NCBI RefSeq assembly: GCF_004571075.1
Contig: NZ_SPQP01000036.1
Span: 1-38,189, forward strand
Length of the DNA: 38,189 nt
Direction: 5' to 3'
Source: Blastococcus sp. TF02A-35
GTDB lineage: Bacteria > Actinomycetota > Actinomycetes > Mycobacteriales > Geodermatophilaceae
The notes beneath the pieces were generated by a model. The model did not search any database. It saw only the letters and a program-made list of their open reading frames with translations, and was not told the DNA's origin. The first letter of the stretch is position 1; the number at the start of each line of letters is the position of its first letter. The translations under genes and the position numbers were made by a program. Shown piece by piece: positions 1 through 9,100 of this stretch.

Positions 1-99
1 GAGTTCCGCGGCCCGAACCTTCGGCCAGTTCTCCTCGACGACCAACCGGGCCAGCCGAAGACGCTGGCGCGGGGTCAAAGCGGCATTAGCGTGGAGCAC
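1..99 (-). mobile_element. IS481-family transposase, N-terminal fragment (runs off window)
   Basis: Reading the minus strand from a GTG at 99 gives 33 codons that remain open to the window edge. The peptide starts M-L-H-A-N-A-x-L-T-P-R-x-R-L, followed by L-A-R-L-V-V-E-E-x-W-P and A-A-E-L. This is the typical beginning of IS481-family DDE transposases, which open with an H-A-N-A-x-L-T-P motif and then a helix-turn-helix for binding the terminal repeats. The catalytic core would lie outside the window, so I cannot say whether the element is intact. It places a mobile element at the left flank of the accessory region. Confidence 0.72.
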
Positions 100-100
100 G

Positions 101-163
101 AGGACCTCCGGTGCTTCGTGGAATGGGTGCCTTCAGCAGCTCCACTCCACGCCCGGAGGTCCT
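101..163. repeat. 11-bp perfect inverted repeat beside the IS481 start
   Basis: AGGACCTCCGG at 101-111 is the exact reverse complement of CCGGAGGTCCT at 153-163, with a 41-bp spacer. It lies just upstream of the transposase start, within what should be the left end of the element. It could be part of the insertion-sequence end or a hairpin limiting read-in transcription. I could not identify a terminal inverted repeat or target duplication without the other end. Confidence 0.5.
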
Positions 164-614
164 CCCCGAACAAGACCTACTCAGATCCCGTCGTCACAAC
201 TCCTCGACCAACGTCTCCGGTCAGTACAGCTAGCGCGCAGCCACCCACGGCAGATTCATAGCGCCTGTCGGCCGGTGGGGGGTCCCCGCCGCGTCCGCGC
301 ACAAGCAGCTCCGCGCGCAGCCCGTATGCACTGCGCTCCCCATCCCCGCTCGCCCAGCGCCGCCAGCTCGGCTACCCACGCTGCCCCCTCAGTCGCCAGG
401 GTGGGGTTGGCGGCACGGTCGGCGTCGTTGACGATTCGGCCGTTGAGCAGCTGCTGCCATCCGGCAGCACCGGCTCCTGATCACCCGATTGGTGCCGAGG
501 ACCGGAGGCTGGCGGGGTCGGTCGGCGAGGCCGGAAGGCGGTTCGCTCAAGGGGACAAGATCGGTTCGCTGTATGCGACAGCGCCGGCCGCGTACGGACT
601 CACGGTCGGCCGGC
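164..614. other. No supported gene; IS-flanking DNA
   Basis: About 450 bases with open frames on both strands, but their translations are dominated by Arg, Pro, Ala and Ser and look like GC-driven shadows. No motif, convincing ribosome site or RNA fold was recognised. It probably contains the outer end of the IS481-type element and disrupted DNA next to it. Confidence 0.5.
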
Positions 615-916
615 ATGCCACCGACAACCGGATGCCGACCGACCGAAACCGAGCTCGACTCCCTGCCGTTCGAGCTGAGCGCTGACCATCTCGCGGTGCT
701 TGCTGAGCTGCCCAGGCCTGGCGGTTCTGCCGGCGCAGGCGGCGCGACCTTGCAACCCCCGACCTGGCCACCTTCGTCGGGGCGGTGGCCAAGATGGGCG
801 TGGCTGGCTTGGCCGACCTGCGCGCCGCCGCCATACGCCCGGACCCCGAGCTTGAGGTGCCTGGCGCGCCGACTGCCGCCCCGCTGGTCGACGCGGAGGG
901 CATGAGCCTGTCGTAG
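615..916 (+). pseudogene. Frameshifted short gene upstream of the nuclease
   Basis: From ATG 615 one frame reads a protein-like stretch including ELDSLPFELSADHLAVLAEL (about 648-707). That frame then degenerates into Pro/Ser/Trp-rich translation. A second frame becomes protein-like from about 707 and reads DLATFVGAVAKMGVAGLADL (from 761), ending with TAG at 914-916. Together they look like one protein of roughly 100 residues split by a single-base indel near 705-720. The end lies 21 bp before the next gene, so the two may once have been co-expressed. I do not recognise a family. It could instead be chance coding in GC-rich DNA. Confidence 0.35.
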
Positions 917-937
917 CTCCCCGCGATACTCAGACTC

Positions 938-2608
938 GTGCTGGACTGGGCGGGGCTTGACCCGAGCAAGGTCGAACGAGTCGCGCAGATGCTCGTACGC
1001 GAGGCCTGTGGTGCCACCAGCATCGACGGAAGCGGCGGCGACCGCGCGCAGGATCTGCGGCACGACGGTCCAGACGGGCTGACCATCTTCGAGATCAAGT
1101 CCTTCACCAAGCACACCAACAGCAGCCAGAAGCGCAAGATCGCCAGTTCCCTGAAGCGCGCCGTGGAGCTGCACGCCCCGCGCCGTTGGGTGCTGGTGAT
1201 CCCGCTCAACCCGAGCGCCGCCGAGATGGTCTGGCTCGACACGCTCCGCAAGCGATACCCCGACGTGGACCTGGAGTGGTTTGGCCTGGACTGGCTAGAC
1301 GGCCAGATCGCCGGCCGGGAGAGCCTGATCAGCTACGTCGAGGGCGCCCAGTACACGCTGTTGCGGCGGGCGAAGCAGCACGACATGGAACGTGCGGCGC
1401 TCACCACCGGTGCGGACCTGATGCAGCGGATGACCGACCTGCAGCGCCTCGGGGACACCATCACGCCGTACTGGACGTGGCGACCGGGCGACACACCTTG
1501 GGGGCCGGCGCAGATCTTCACCCCGCAACGCCTGGAGGCTCCCGAGGAGGACCCGGTCCAGCTGACGCCGCTGTTCTCGTTCCCCGCAGACGACCCCGAG
1601 GCACAGGCAGCCGCGAACCGTCTGCAGCACGTGCTCCGGCTCGGCGGGGACGTCGAGATCCCCGGGCGCTTCATCGAGCATCTGCGGGTCACCGCGGCAT
1701 CGGAGGCCACCCAGCGGCTGCTGGGTGAGCCGATACAACAGGCTAGCCAGCTGCGCCTGATCAGCATCCCGGACACCACCGGCCTGCCGCTGCGTGGTTC
1801 CCTGGTCCTCGAGCGGCAGAACGGCAAGCCGGGGCTGTCGGTGCCGTTCACCTTCACCGAACGCGTCGGAGGCACAGCCGGCAGGACGCTGACAGGTATC
1901 GACGACAGCGGCCTGCTGGAGGGACGCCTCGAGCTGGAGGACGGAGACCAGCCGGCCGGCCGGTTCGAGATGAATCTCAAGCCCTTGGCCGGCTCCTACC
2001 CGCACGACGCGGTCCCCGCCGTGCGGATCTTGGCGGCCTGTGCCGCCGGGGACAGCCTGCACTTCCGCTTGGGTCCGGTCACCTTCCTGTCCTTCACCGC
2101 CAACTTGGACGCGCCGGAGGACGTGCGCGGCCTGTTCCATCTCGTCGCAGCGCTGGAAGTGCTGCAGGCCCACCTCGGCACCCTGGTGCCCATCCCGGCC
2201 GAGCCGCTGACCGACGAGGACACTCAAGAGCTCGTGTCGATGGCCCTGGCTCTCACCGGCTCGCCGGCCCGTCTGCCGTTCACGGGCCTGAGCGTGCCGG
2301 TGCCGCCGGGCGGCATCCGGTCGTTCCTTGAGTCGATCCCCACCGAGCCCGGGGTGCTGTACGGCGCGCCCAACACCGTCAAGGTCACCCTCGACGGTCA
2401 GCGCTACGAAGTCCCGGGGCTGGCCTTCTGGGCTCGGAACGTCGTGCTGCGCAACCGCGCCGAACTCGAGGCGCTCGCCGATGACGACACCGCGGAGGCC
2501 GTGGCCACATTCAGCAGCACCGACGAGACCAACATCGTCATGATCCGCGCGGTAGACGACCTCGGGCCGGAGTACCGACGGATCATCGAGTTGGCCGATC
2601 CCAGCTGA
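938..2608 (+). CDS. PD-(D/E)XK-like nuclease with large unknown C-terminal region
   Basis: A 556-aa protein from a GTG at 938. Its first ~130 residues resemble restriction-endonuclease-like folds: a helix (residues 10-24), a G-x-G-G-D segment with Asp35, a second Asp at 39, then a hydrophobic strand ending in F-E-I-K (Glu52, Lys54). That is the E-x-K half of a PD-(D/E)XK site, followed by a Ser/Lys-rich loop and another strand (WVLVIPLN). Such domains cleave DNA and are common in defence genes. The remaining ~400 residues are Leu/Pro-rich, mixed alpha/beta and unrecognised; no membrane segment or ATPase motif is visible. It stands alone, between a frameshifted small gene and the RbpA-like gene. 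Nuclease activity is inferred from motifs only. A single-gene restriction or abortive-infection function is possible but unproven. Confidence 0.6.
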   Translation: MLDWAGLDPSKVERVAQMLVREACGATSIDGSGGDRAQDLRHDGPDGLTIFEIKSFTKHTNSSQKRKIASSLKRAVELHAPRRWVLVIPLNPSAAEMVWLDTLRKRYPDVDLEWFGLDWLDGQIAGRESLISYVEGAQYTLLRRAKQHDMERAALTTGADLMQRMTDLQRLGDTITPYWTWRPGDTPWGPAQIFTPQRLEAPEEDPVQLTPLFSFPADDPEAQAAANRLQHVLRLGGDVEIPGRFIEHLRVTAASEATQRLLGEPIQQASQLRLISIPDTTGLPLRGSLVLERQNGKPGLSVPFTFTERVGGTAGRTLTGIDDSGLLEGRLELEDGDQPAGRFEMNLKPLAGSYPHDAVPAVRILAACAAGDSLHFRLGPVTFLSFTANLDAPEDVRGLFHLVAALEVLQAHLGTLVPIPAEPLTDEDTQELVSMALALTGSPARLPFTGLSVPVPPGGIRSFLESIPTEPGVLYGAPNTVKVTLDGQRYEVPGLAFWARNVVLRNRAELEALADDDTAEAVATFSSTDETNIVMIRAVDDLGPEYRRIIELADPS

Positions 2609-2625
2609 CCCACCCACCCACCGGG

Positions 2626-2640
2626 CCCGCGTTCGGCGGG
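2626..2640 (+). terminator. Weak hairpin after the nuclease gene
   Basis: CCCGC (2626-2630), a GTTCG loop and GCGGG (2636-2640) form a short GC hairpin 18 bp after the stop codon at 2608. There is no T-run. It could act as a weak actinobacterial terminator. Confidence 0.3.
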
Positions 2641-2733
2641 TAGGTGCGCGACGGTCGGCGGCAAGGCAACATCGACTCCCGTGCGCCCCCACCTGCCCAT
2701 TCCCTCCGCCAAGCGTGTACCCGAAGGTCTGGC

Positions 2734-2868
2734 ATGAGTCGGCGCATCTGGCTCGACCCGCCGACGGGCGCCGGCCGCCGCACCGCGCGGTACATCACCA
2801 TCGAGCCGCGCGAGCTCCGCGACGACCCGCAGGCCCGTCCGTGGCTGCGGCCGACACCCGACGCCTGA
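2734..2868 (+). CDS. Small hypothetical protein (44 aa)
   Basis: ATG at 2734 to TGA at 2866-2868 encodes a 44-aa basic peptide beginning MSRRIWLDPPTG with a reasonable strand-like stretch (RYITIEPREL). A GAAGG about 9 bp upstream is a modest ribosome site. A further 41-codon frame starts in a TGATG overlap at 2868 and ends at 2993, but its composition is unconvincing. No family recognised. The rest of 2609-3103 shows no other gene that I can support. Confidence 0.3.
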   Translation: MSRRIWLDPPTGAGRRTARYITIEPRELRDDPQARPWLRPTPDA

Positions 2869-3103
2869 TGGATCAGACCAACTGCTGCAGCACGCCTACC
2901 CGTTGGTCGGGTTCATCTCGCCGTCGGCGCAAGGGGCCAGTCGGTGTGCCAGTGCTGGCTGGAACGCCGTTCATCCGCGCCGTGGACCGCTGACCCCACA
3001 CCACCCACCCCCCGGGGCTATCCGCTTCAGGAATGCCAGCGCCGTGCCGATGCGCAGGTGATCGCCGCGTCTTCCGCGGCGCCGACTCCGAGGAGGGCTG
3101 AGC

Positions 3104-3316
3104 GTGCACTCAGACGGCAAGGTCGTCAACGGACCCTGGGCCGGTACCGGCGAAGCGCGACAGCCGCCGGCGAACGCAGTGGCCGGCTACCGGCGCGGCA
3201 CCTACCGATGCGTCGACGGCCACGCCACTGACGTGCAGTCCGGCCCGACGGGTGCGCTGCCCTCGTTGTGGGAGTGCCACTGCGGTCGATCAGCCGCTCT
3301 CGAGTCGCCGGCATAG
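3104..3316 (+). CDS. RbpA-like miniprotein (core domain only)
   Basis: A 70-aa protein from GTG 3104, preceded by a strong AGGAGG at 3091-3096 with 7-bp spacing. Its C-terminal half reads Y-R-C-V-D-G-H-A-T-D-V, then P-S-L-W-E-C-H-C-G. This matches the RbpA core pattern (YRC-x2-GH-x-F ... P-x-x-WECR-x-CG), with Cys/His positions suited to a small metal-supported fold. RbpA binds actinobacterial RNA polymerase and stabilises the sigma-A/B open complex. Here the chain stops right after the core, so the basic linker and sigma-interaction domain of full-length RbpA (about 110-125 aa) are absent. It sits alone, 480 bp upstream of jetA. It may modulate host RNA polymerase or be a decaying paralogue; no promoter target is visible. 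Confidence 0.6.
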   Translation: MHSDGKVVNGPWAGTGEARQPPANAVAGYRRGTYRCVDGHATDVQSGPTGALPSLWECHCGRSAALESPA

Positions 3317-3795
3317 CCCCGGCGCACGCGGCGCGACCCGGTTGACCCTCGGAACGGGCCACGGGCCGTCTGATCAGTTCCTGTGGACAACGGGTTGCCG
3401 CCCAACGGGTCGTGCGTGTCTGGCTGTGCACGGCCCGGCCACGTGGCACGGCCCGCGCCGGCGAGGTCGAGGACCCGCCGTCCGATGCGGGTGCGTGTCC
3501 CGAAGTGCAGCCGTGCGCCCTCGACGGGGCCGGCGCGTGCGCAGCGGACGGGAGCTGCGGAGCGACTCACGCGGCCACCCGCCGCCCGGCCGATCATGGT
3601 TTTCCGGAACTCCACGGAACCGCCACGCCCAGCGGCGACGCCCAGTTGTCGGGCCGGGCCTCTAATCTGCGCCGAAACCTGCCGGAGCGGCACCAGACGA
3701 TTGCGGCGAGTTGACCTGCCGAGGACCGTCGGCAGCACGACAGGGCGCCTGCAGTGCGCCGCAGCTCTGGCAACCAGCAACCGAGGGAGGAAGAC
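3317..3795. other. Wadjet upstream region, no gene seen
   Basis: About 480 bp between the RbpA-like stop and the jetA start. Apparent open frames are arginine/proline-rich and lack ribosome sites. The promoter of the jet operon should lie here. TTGACC at 3341-3346 and TCTAAT at 3661-3666 resemble -35 and -10 hexamers but are not correctly spaced with a partner, so I do not assign a promoter. The jetA ribosome site GAGGGAGG is at 3783-3790. Confidence 0.45.
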
Positions 3796-5334
3796 GTGAG
3801 CGACATCGCCGGGGAGCTCGCACGCGTCCGCGGCGCGTTCGACCAGCCGACGCTCACGCTCCTGCACCGGAGCCTGGCGCCGGTCGTCATCGCCATCTTC
3901 CGCAGCTCGTTCGGCCGCGACACCCGCAGCATCCCCGCGCCCCGGCTGCACGACCAGGTCGACGCCTACCTCGACGAGCTGCGCCTGGCCGGAGTCCCGG
4001 CCGCCAACCTGCCGGCCGGCTCCGGCCGCGACCTGTGCCTGAAGTGGATGCACGGCCAGTGGCTGGTGCGCAGCACCGCCGACGACGGCAGTGAGGTGTA
4101 CTCGCTGACCTCCCACGCGCAGGACGCCCTCGCCCTCGTCACCAGCCTCACCCGGGAGCGGGCCAGTCTGTCCGAGCACCGGATCTCCACGATCCTGTCC
4201 GCGGTCCGCCGGTTCAACACCGAGGTCAACCCCGACCGCGCGGCCCGCGTGAGCATCCTCGACAGCGAGATCGAGCGCCTGACCGCGGAACGCAACCGGC
4301 TGCTCGACGGCGGGGAACTGCCCCAGGTCTCCCCGGACTACATGCTGGAGGGCTACAGCGAGCTGCTGCAGCTCATCGCGGCCCTGCCCAGTGACTTCGC
4401 CCGGGTGGAGGAGGCGTTCACCGGGCTGCGGGCCAGCATCCTGGCCTCCTTCCGGGCCGAGGAACGGCCGGCCGGTGAGGTCATCGACGACTACCTGGCC
4501 CGCGCCGATTCCCTGATGGCCGCCACCCCCGAAGGGCGAGCGTTCGAAGGCGCGTTCGCGCTGCTGCGCGACGAGGCGCTGCTGCTGCAGCTGCGCGAGG
4601 ACCTCGGCGCGCTGCTGGCGCATCCGCTGGCCAGCGACATCCTGCTCGACGCCGACCGGCGCGAACTGCGCGGCACGGTCGGGCTCATCCGCAGCGGCAT
4701 CGTCAGCGTCCTGGCTCGGCGGAGCCGGGTCTCTGCCGCGCTGCGCGAGTACATCGTCACCCACGACATCACCCGCGACCGGGAGCTGGACGCCACGCTG
4801 CGCCAGCTCGACGCCGAGCTGGCCACCTGGATGAAGACCGCCGGCCCCCGCGCGACGGTGCCGCTGGAGCTGCTTCCGCCCCGCGTTGAGGTGACCCACC
4901 TGCGGGAGCGGTTTCACAACGCCGAGACCGAGGTCGGGCCGCCGCCGCTGGCGGATGTGAGCGAACACCGGCCGGACGCGGTGTCGCTGACCGAGCTGCT
5001 CGCGCAGGGCGGGCCGTCCCTGAGCACTTTGCGGGCCGAGCTGGCCAGGGCGCTGGCCGACCCGGAACCCATGACTTCCCTCGGCGCGCTGTTCGACCAG
5101 CTCGATCCGGAGCTGCGCCGGCCGGTGGAGATCTTCGGCCTGCTGCACCTGGCGACGAACTCGGTGGGGATGGACCGGCACACCGACACCGAGACCTACC
5201 GCGCGGTGCGGCCCGACGGCACCGAGCGGGCGCTGGCCGTGCCGCGGGTGGCGCCGGCCGACGCCCCTGTACCGCCTACTGACCCCGACGCGCAGCCACC
5301 GGCACTGGCGACGGTCCCCGAGGAGAACCGATGA
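3796..5334 (+). CDS. jetA: Wadjet type I protein JetA (DUF3375, kleisin-like)
   Basis: A 512-aa protein. An ATG 42 bases upstream is in frame, but I choose GTG 3796 because GAGGGAGG lies 5 bp before it and the product then begins SDIAGELARVRGAF, a usual JetA-like start. It matches the DUF3375 pattern. An N-terminal helical region contains L-x-L-L-H-R, A-P-V-V-I-A-I-F-R and D-x-Y-L-D-E-L. A winged-helix-like segment follows near residues 70-100, then coiled coil (about 150-190) and a long helical C-terminal half ending in a Pro-rich tail. In Wadjet, JetA is the kleisin-like linker joining two JetC ATPases and JetB into a loop-extruding SMC complex. jetB starts inside its stop codon (ATGA), so the two are translationally coupled. 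Confidence 0.93.
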   Translation: MSDIAGELARVRGAFDQPTLTLLHRSLAPVVIAIFRSSFGRDTRSIPAPRLHDQVDAYLDELRLAGVPAANLPAGSGRDLCLKWMHGQWLVRSTADDGSEVYSLTSHAQDALALVTSLTRERASLSEHRISTILSAVRRFNTEVNPDRAARVSILDSEIERLTAERNRLLDGGELPQVSPDYMLEGYSELLQLIAALPSDFARVEEAFTGLRASILASFRAEERPAGEVIDDYLARADSLMAATPEGRAFEGAFALLRDEALLLQLREDLGALLAHPLASDILLDADRRELRGTVGLIRSGIVSVLARRSRVSAALREYIVTHDITRDRELDATLRQLDAELATWMKTAGPRATVPLELLPPRVEVTHLRERFHNAETEVGPPPLADVSEHRPDAVSLTELLAQGGPSLSTLRAELARALADPEPMTSLGALFDQLDPELRRPVEIFGLLHLATNSVGMDRHTDTETYRAVRPDGTERALAVPRVAPADAPVPPTDPDAQPPALATVPEENR

Positions 5335-6125
5335 GCGAGCTCGACACCGCCGACGGACAGACGCCGGGCGGCTATCCGCTCCACGGCGACACCGGCGACG
5401 CCGACCTGCACGAGCCCAGTTGGGCCGGCGAGGCGATCGACGCCGACGACCCCGACCGTGAGCTCTCCTCGACCGTCGCGCTGTTCGAGGGCGACGAGGG
5501 CGGGCTGGAGGTCGACCAGCGCCGCGCGCTGGTGGTTCTGCTCAAGCAGCGGTTCATCAGCGCCCGGACCCATCCCAAGGAGTGGCGGGCGCTGATCCGT
5601 CAGCCTCGGCCGATCCGTGCCCGGCTCAACGACCTGTTCCTCGAGCTGCACCTCGACGCCGACCGCGAGGTCGCCTACAAGCGGCAGGTCAACCCCGAGG
5701 GTGGCGGCCGACCGTTCCCCACCCTGCTGTACGACGCACCGTGGGGCCGGGAGGACACCATCCTGCTGGTCTACCTGCGCAGCCGCTTCCGCAGCGAGCA
5801 GGCCGCCGGGGCCGACCGGGTGTTCGTCGACCGCGACGACATGGTCGAGTTCGTCGACCAGCACCGGCCACCGCACGCCACCGACCAGTCCGGTGACCGC
5901 AAGCGCGCGGCACGGGCGATCGAGGCGCTGTACAAGGCGGGCTTGCTCATCGGGGCGAGCACCGGCGAGCGGTTCGAAGTCAGCAACGCCATCGAGGTGC
6001 TGCTGCCCATGGAGAAGCTGACCGAGCTGCTGGCCTGGCTGCGCGCGGAGAACAGCACCGCCGGCGATGCCGAGCTCACCGACCCCGACGGCGCCGCACA
6101 CGCCGACGTCCACGACGAGAGCTGA
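5331..6125 (+). CDS. jetB: Wadjet type I protein JetB (DUF4194, KITE-like)
   Basis: A 264-aa protein starting in an ATGA overlap with jetA; AGGAG at 5321-5325 gives a good ribosome site. The first ~45 residues are acidic and low-complexity. The DUF4194 core spans about 50-240: a helix with RRALVVLLKQRFI, a segment around the Asp-rich L-F-L-E-L-H-L-D, then tandem winged-helix-like features (TILLVYLRSRF, RAIEALYKAGLL, N-A-I-E-V-L-L-P-M). This resembles the KITE subunits of SMC complexes such as MukE. JetB dimerises on JetA to help load the complex on DNA. The end is 3 bp before jetC. No key region appears missing. Confidence 0.92.
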   Translation: MSELDTADGQTPGGYPLHGDTGDADLHEPSWAGEAIDADDPDRELSSTVALFEGDEGGLEVDQRRALVVLLKQRFISARTHPKEWRALIRQPRPIRARLNDLFLELHLDADREVAYKRQVNPEGGGRPFPTLLYDAPWGREDTILLVYLRSRFRSEQAAGADRVFVDRDDMVEFVDQHRPPHATDQSGDRKRAARAIEALYKAGLLIGASTGERFEVSNAIEVLLPMEKLTELLAWLRAENSTAGDAELTDPDGAAHADVHDES

Positions 6126-6128
6126 CCG

Positions 6129-9100
6129 ATGACCACCACCGACCACCGCGACCCGCCCCTCGCCGACGAGGGCCACGCCGACGCCCTGACCGACGCCGTG
6201 CCCGGCGATGACACGCTGGCCCACGACGCCGGGCTGCTGTTCCACGTCGACGGCGCCACCGAGGGCACCACGCAGTGGAAGGCCGAGACCTTCCAGCTGG
6301 TCAACTGGGGCGGGTTCGAAGCCCGCGTCCCGTTCCACTTCCACCCCGGCTCCACCCTGATCTCCGGCGGCTCGGGGACCGGCAAGAGCACTCTGTTGGA
6401 TGCCTACATCGCGCTGATGATGCCGGCGGACACCCCGTTCAACGGCGCGTCCAACGACGCCGTCGGCGGCCGCGCCCGCTCGGCCGAGCAGCGGAACCTG
6501 CTGACCTACCTGCGCGGGCAGATCGACACGACCACCGGCGCCGACGGCCAGGAGAAGGCCAAGGTGCTGCGCGGGGAGGGCACCGCAACCTGGGGTGCGG
6601 TCGGCATGACGTTCATCGACGATCACGGCCGCCGGTTCACCGCGTTCCGGGTGTACTACGTGCCTGCCCGCGCCCGGCGCACCGGTGACATCACCATGCG
6701 GATGGCCACCTACGACGGCGTGCTCGACCTGGCCAGCCTTGCCGAGCACATCGGCTCCGGTGACCAGCACTTCGCCCCGAAGGCGCTCAAGGCCGCCTTC
6801 GCCGGGCTGAAGACCCACGACAGCTACGCGTCGTTCGCCAACACGCTGCACACCCGGCTGGGCATCGGCGCCAACGGCGACGGCGCCAAGGCGCTACGGC
6901 TGCTGGTCCGCATCCAGTCCGGGCACCAGATCCGGACCGTCGACGAGCTGTACAAGGAGATGGTGCTGGAGCGGCCGGCGACCTACGCCGCCGCCGACAG
7001 CGCCATCGAGCACTTCGACGACCTCGAGGCGTCCTACCTGACGATGCAGACCGAGCAGCAGAAGGCGCAGCTGCTCGAATCGATCACCGAACGGCAGGCG
7101 TCCCTGCTCGCAGCCCGCGCCGAGATCGACGCGATCGACACCTTCGGGCTGACCCGCACCGGGGACACCCCGATCGGGCTGTGGCGGCTGCGGACGGAAA
7201 AGACGCTGCTGGCCGACGCCGTCGACGCCAACGCGACCGCACGCGCTGAGAACGGGGACCTGCTGCGCCGAGCGGTGACCACCGAGCAGGAACTGGCCCA
7301 AGAGCTGAAGGCCCGTACCGACGAGCACCTGCGCAACGGCGGCGCCGACCTCGAGCGGCTCGCCGCGGAGATCGAAGCGGCCGAGTCCGTCCGCGACGAG
7401 CGGCGGACCCGGCGCAGCGCGCTGGCGCAGCGGACGACGGTGCTGGGCGCGCCGCTGGGCAGCCGCACGGACTTCGTGAAGCTCCGCGCCGCCGGCCGCA
7501 CGTTCCTCGACGGGTTCGAAGACGCCGCGGTTGAGTTCGGCCGCCGTCGGCACGCGCTGCTGAAGGAACAGTTCCCCCTCGCCGACCGCAAGCAGAAGCT
7601 CATCGAGGAGCGCCGGTCGTTTGCCGGGCGGACCGGGCGGATGCCGAAGTTCTTCGACGACATGCGCCGGCAGGTCGCCGCCGCCGCCGGGATGGACCCC
7701 GCCGAGCTGCCATTCCTGGCCGAGCTCATCGACGTCGCAGACGAGCACGCCCGGTGGCGGATCGCGGTCGAGACCGTCCTCGGGGGCGCCGCCCGGCTGC
7801 TGCTGGTCCCCGCCGAGCGACTGGAGGAGTTCTCCGCCGCGATCGATCCCCTGCACCTGCGCGGCCGGATCGAGTTCGAGGGCGTCCCCTCGGCGCCGCA
7901 CACCGCCCGCCGGCTGGACCCGTCGCGGGTCGCGGGGAAGCTGGCGTTCAAGGACCACCCGTTCAGCGAATGGGTGGCCCGGCACGTGTCGGCCGAGACC
8001 CGCAATGCGCTGTGCGTAGAGTCCCCCGCCGACCTGCGCGGCGGCGGGTACCGGGTCACCCTCGCCGGGCAGACCCGCCGCGGAGCCCGCGGCAGCCATG
8101 GGCGCGCCGACTCCTCGTCGATCATCGGCTTCTCCAGCGCGGAGACGATCGCGGCCATCGACGCCGAACTCGCCGAGCTCGAGCGGAAGCTGACCGCCCT
8201 CGACGGGCAGCTGGGCGACCTGGACCGCGAGCAGGGCGACCTGGACCGGACCCGCCTGGCCTACGAGGCGATCGACGCAGCGGTGTTCGACGACATCGAC
8301 GTCGCGGGCATCGAGACGCGCATCGGGGAGCTGACTGCCGCCCGGGCCGCGATCCTGGAAGCCGACGACGTGCTGCGGGCGCTGGAGAAGCACATCGCCG
8401 ACCTCACCGAGCGGCTGGAGACCGCGCGGCAGACCCGGTACAAGCTCAAGAGCATCGCCGAGGACCTGAACACCGAGCACGGCAACCTCGCCGAGCAGCA
8501 GGACGAGACCAACCTGGAGCTGTACCGGATCGAGGACGAGGGCCTGATCGTCCTCGACGACGAGCAGGTCATGCGGCTGGACAAGGAGTTCGCTGCGGCG
8601 GCCACCGACGGCGACCCGGGGAGCCTGGCCGACTTCGGCGCGAACCTCGCCCGGATGCGGCGGCGGCTGTCGGAGGCACTGGACCGCGCCCGCGCCGACG
8701 CCGACCGCGCCGAGGGCGATCTGCGCCGGACGTTCGAGGCCTACCAGCTGAAGTGGGAGGACCCCAACCTCGGCGTGACCCCGGCGTCCTACCCGGACTA
8801 CGCGCGCATCCTGGACAACATCGTCACCACCGGCCTGCACGCCCGCCGCCTCGAGTGGCGGAACCGGCTGACCGAGTGGAGCGGCCAGGACCTGGTGCCG
8901 CTGGCCGGCGCGATGGAAGCCTCGGTCGACGAGATCGAGGACCGCCTGGACCCCATCAACGACATCCTCGCCACCCTGCCCTTCGGCGCCGGTCGCGACC
9001 GGCTGCGGATCAAGCTGCGCCGGCTCACCCCCGACCACGTCACCTCCTTCCGCCGCGAGCTGCGGACGCTGTCCTCGGCCGCCACCAAGGGGCTGCCCGA

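Noticed and set aside
275-905. Overlapping open frames on both strands near the left end
   Set aside because: Composition is Arg/Pro/Ala-rich. Only the two short segments within 615-916 look protein-like, and they are in different frames.
2868-2993. 41-codon ORF in a TGATG overlap
   Set aside because: Overlap is suggestive, but the translation is Arg/Ser-rich, has no recognisable pattern and no ribosome site of its own.
3341-3370. A -35/-10 promoter for jetA beginning TTGACC
   Set aside because: No -10-like hexamer lies at 16-19 bp spacing.
3202-5181. A 659-codon open frame on the minus strand
   Set aside because: Antisense to jetA, low-complexity translation, no ribosome site.
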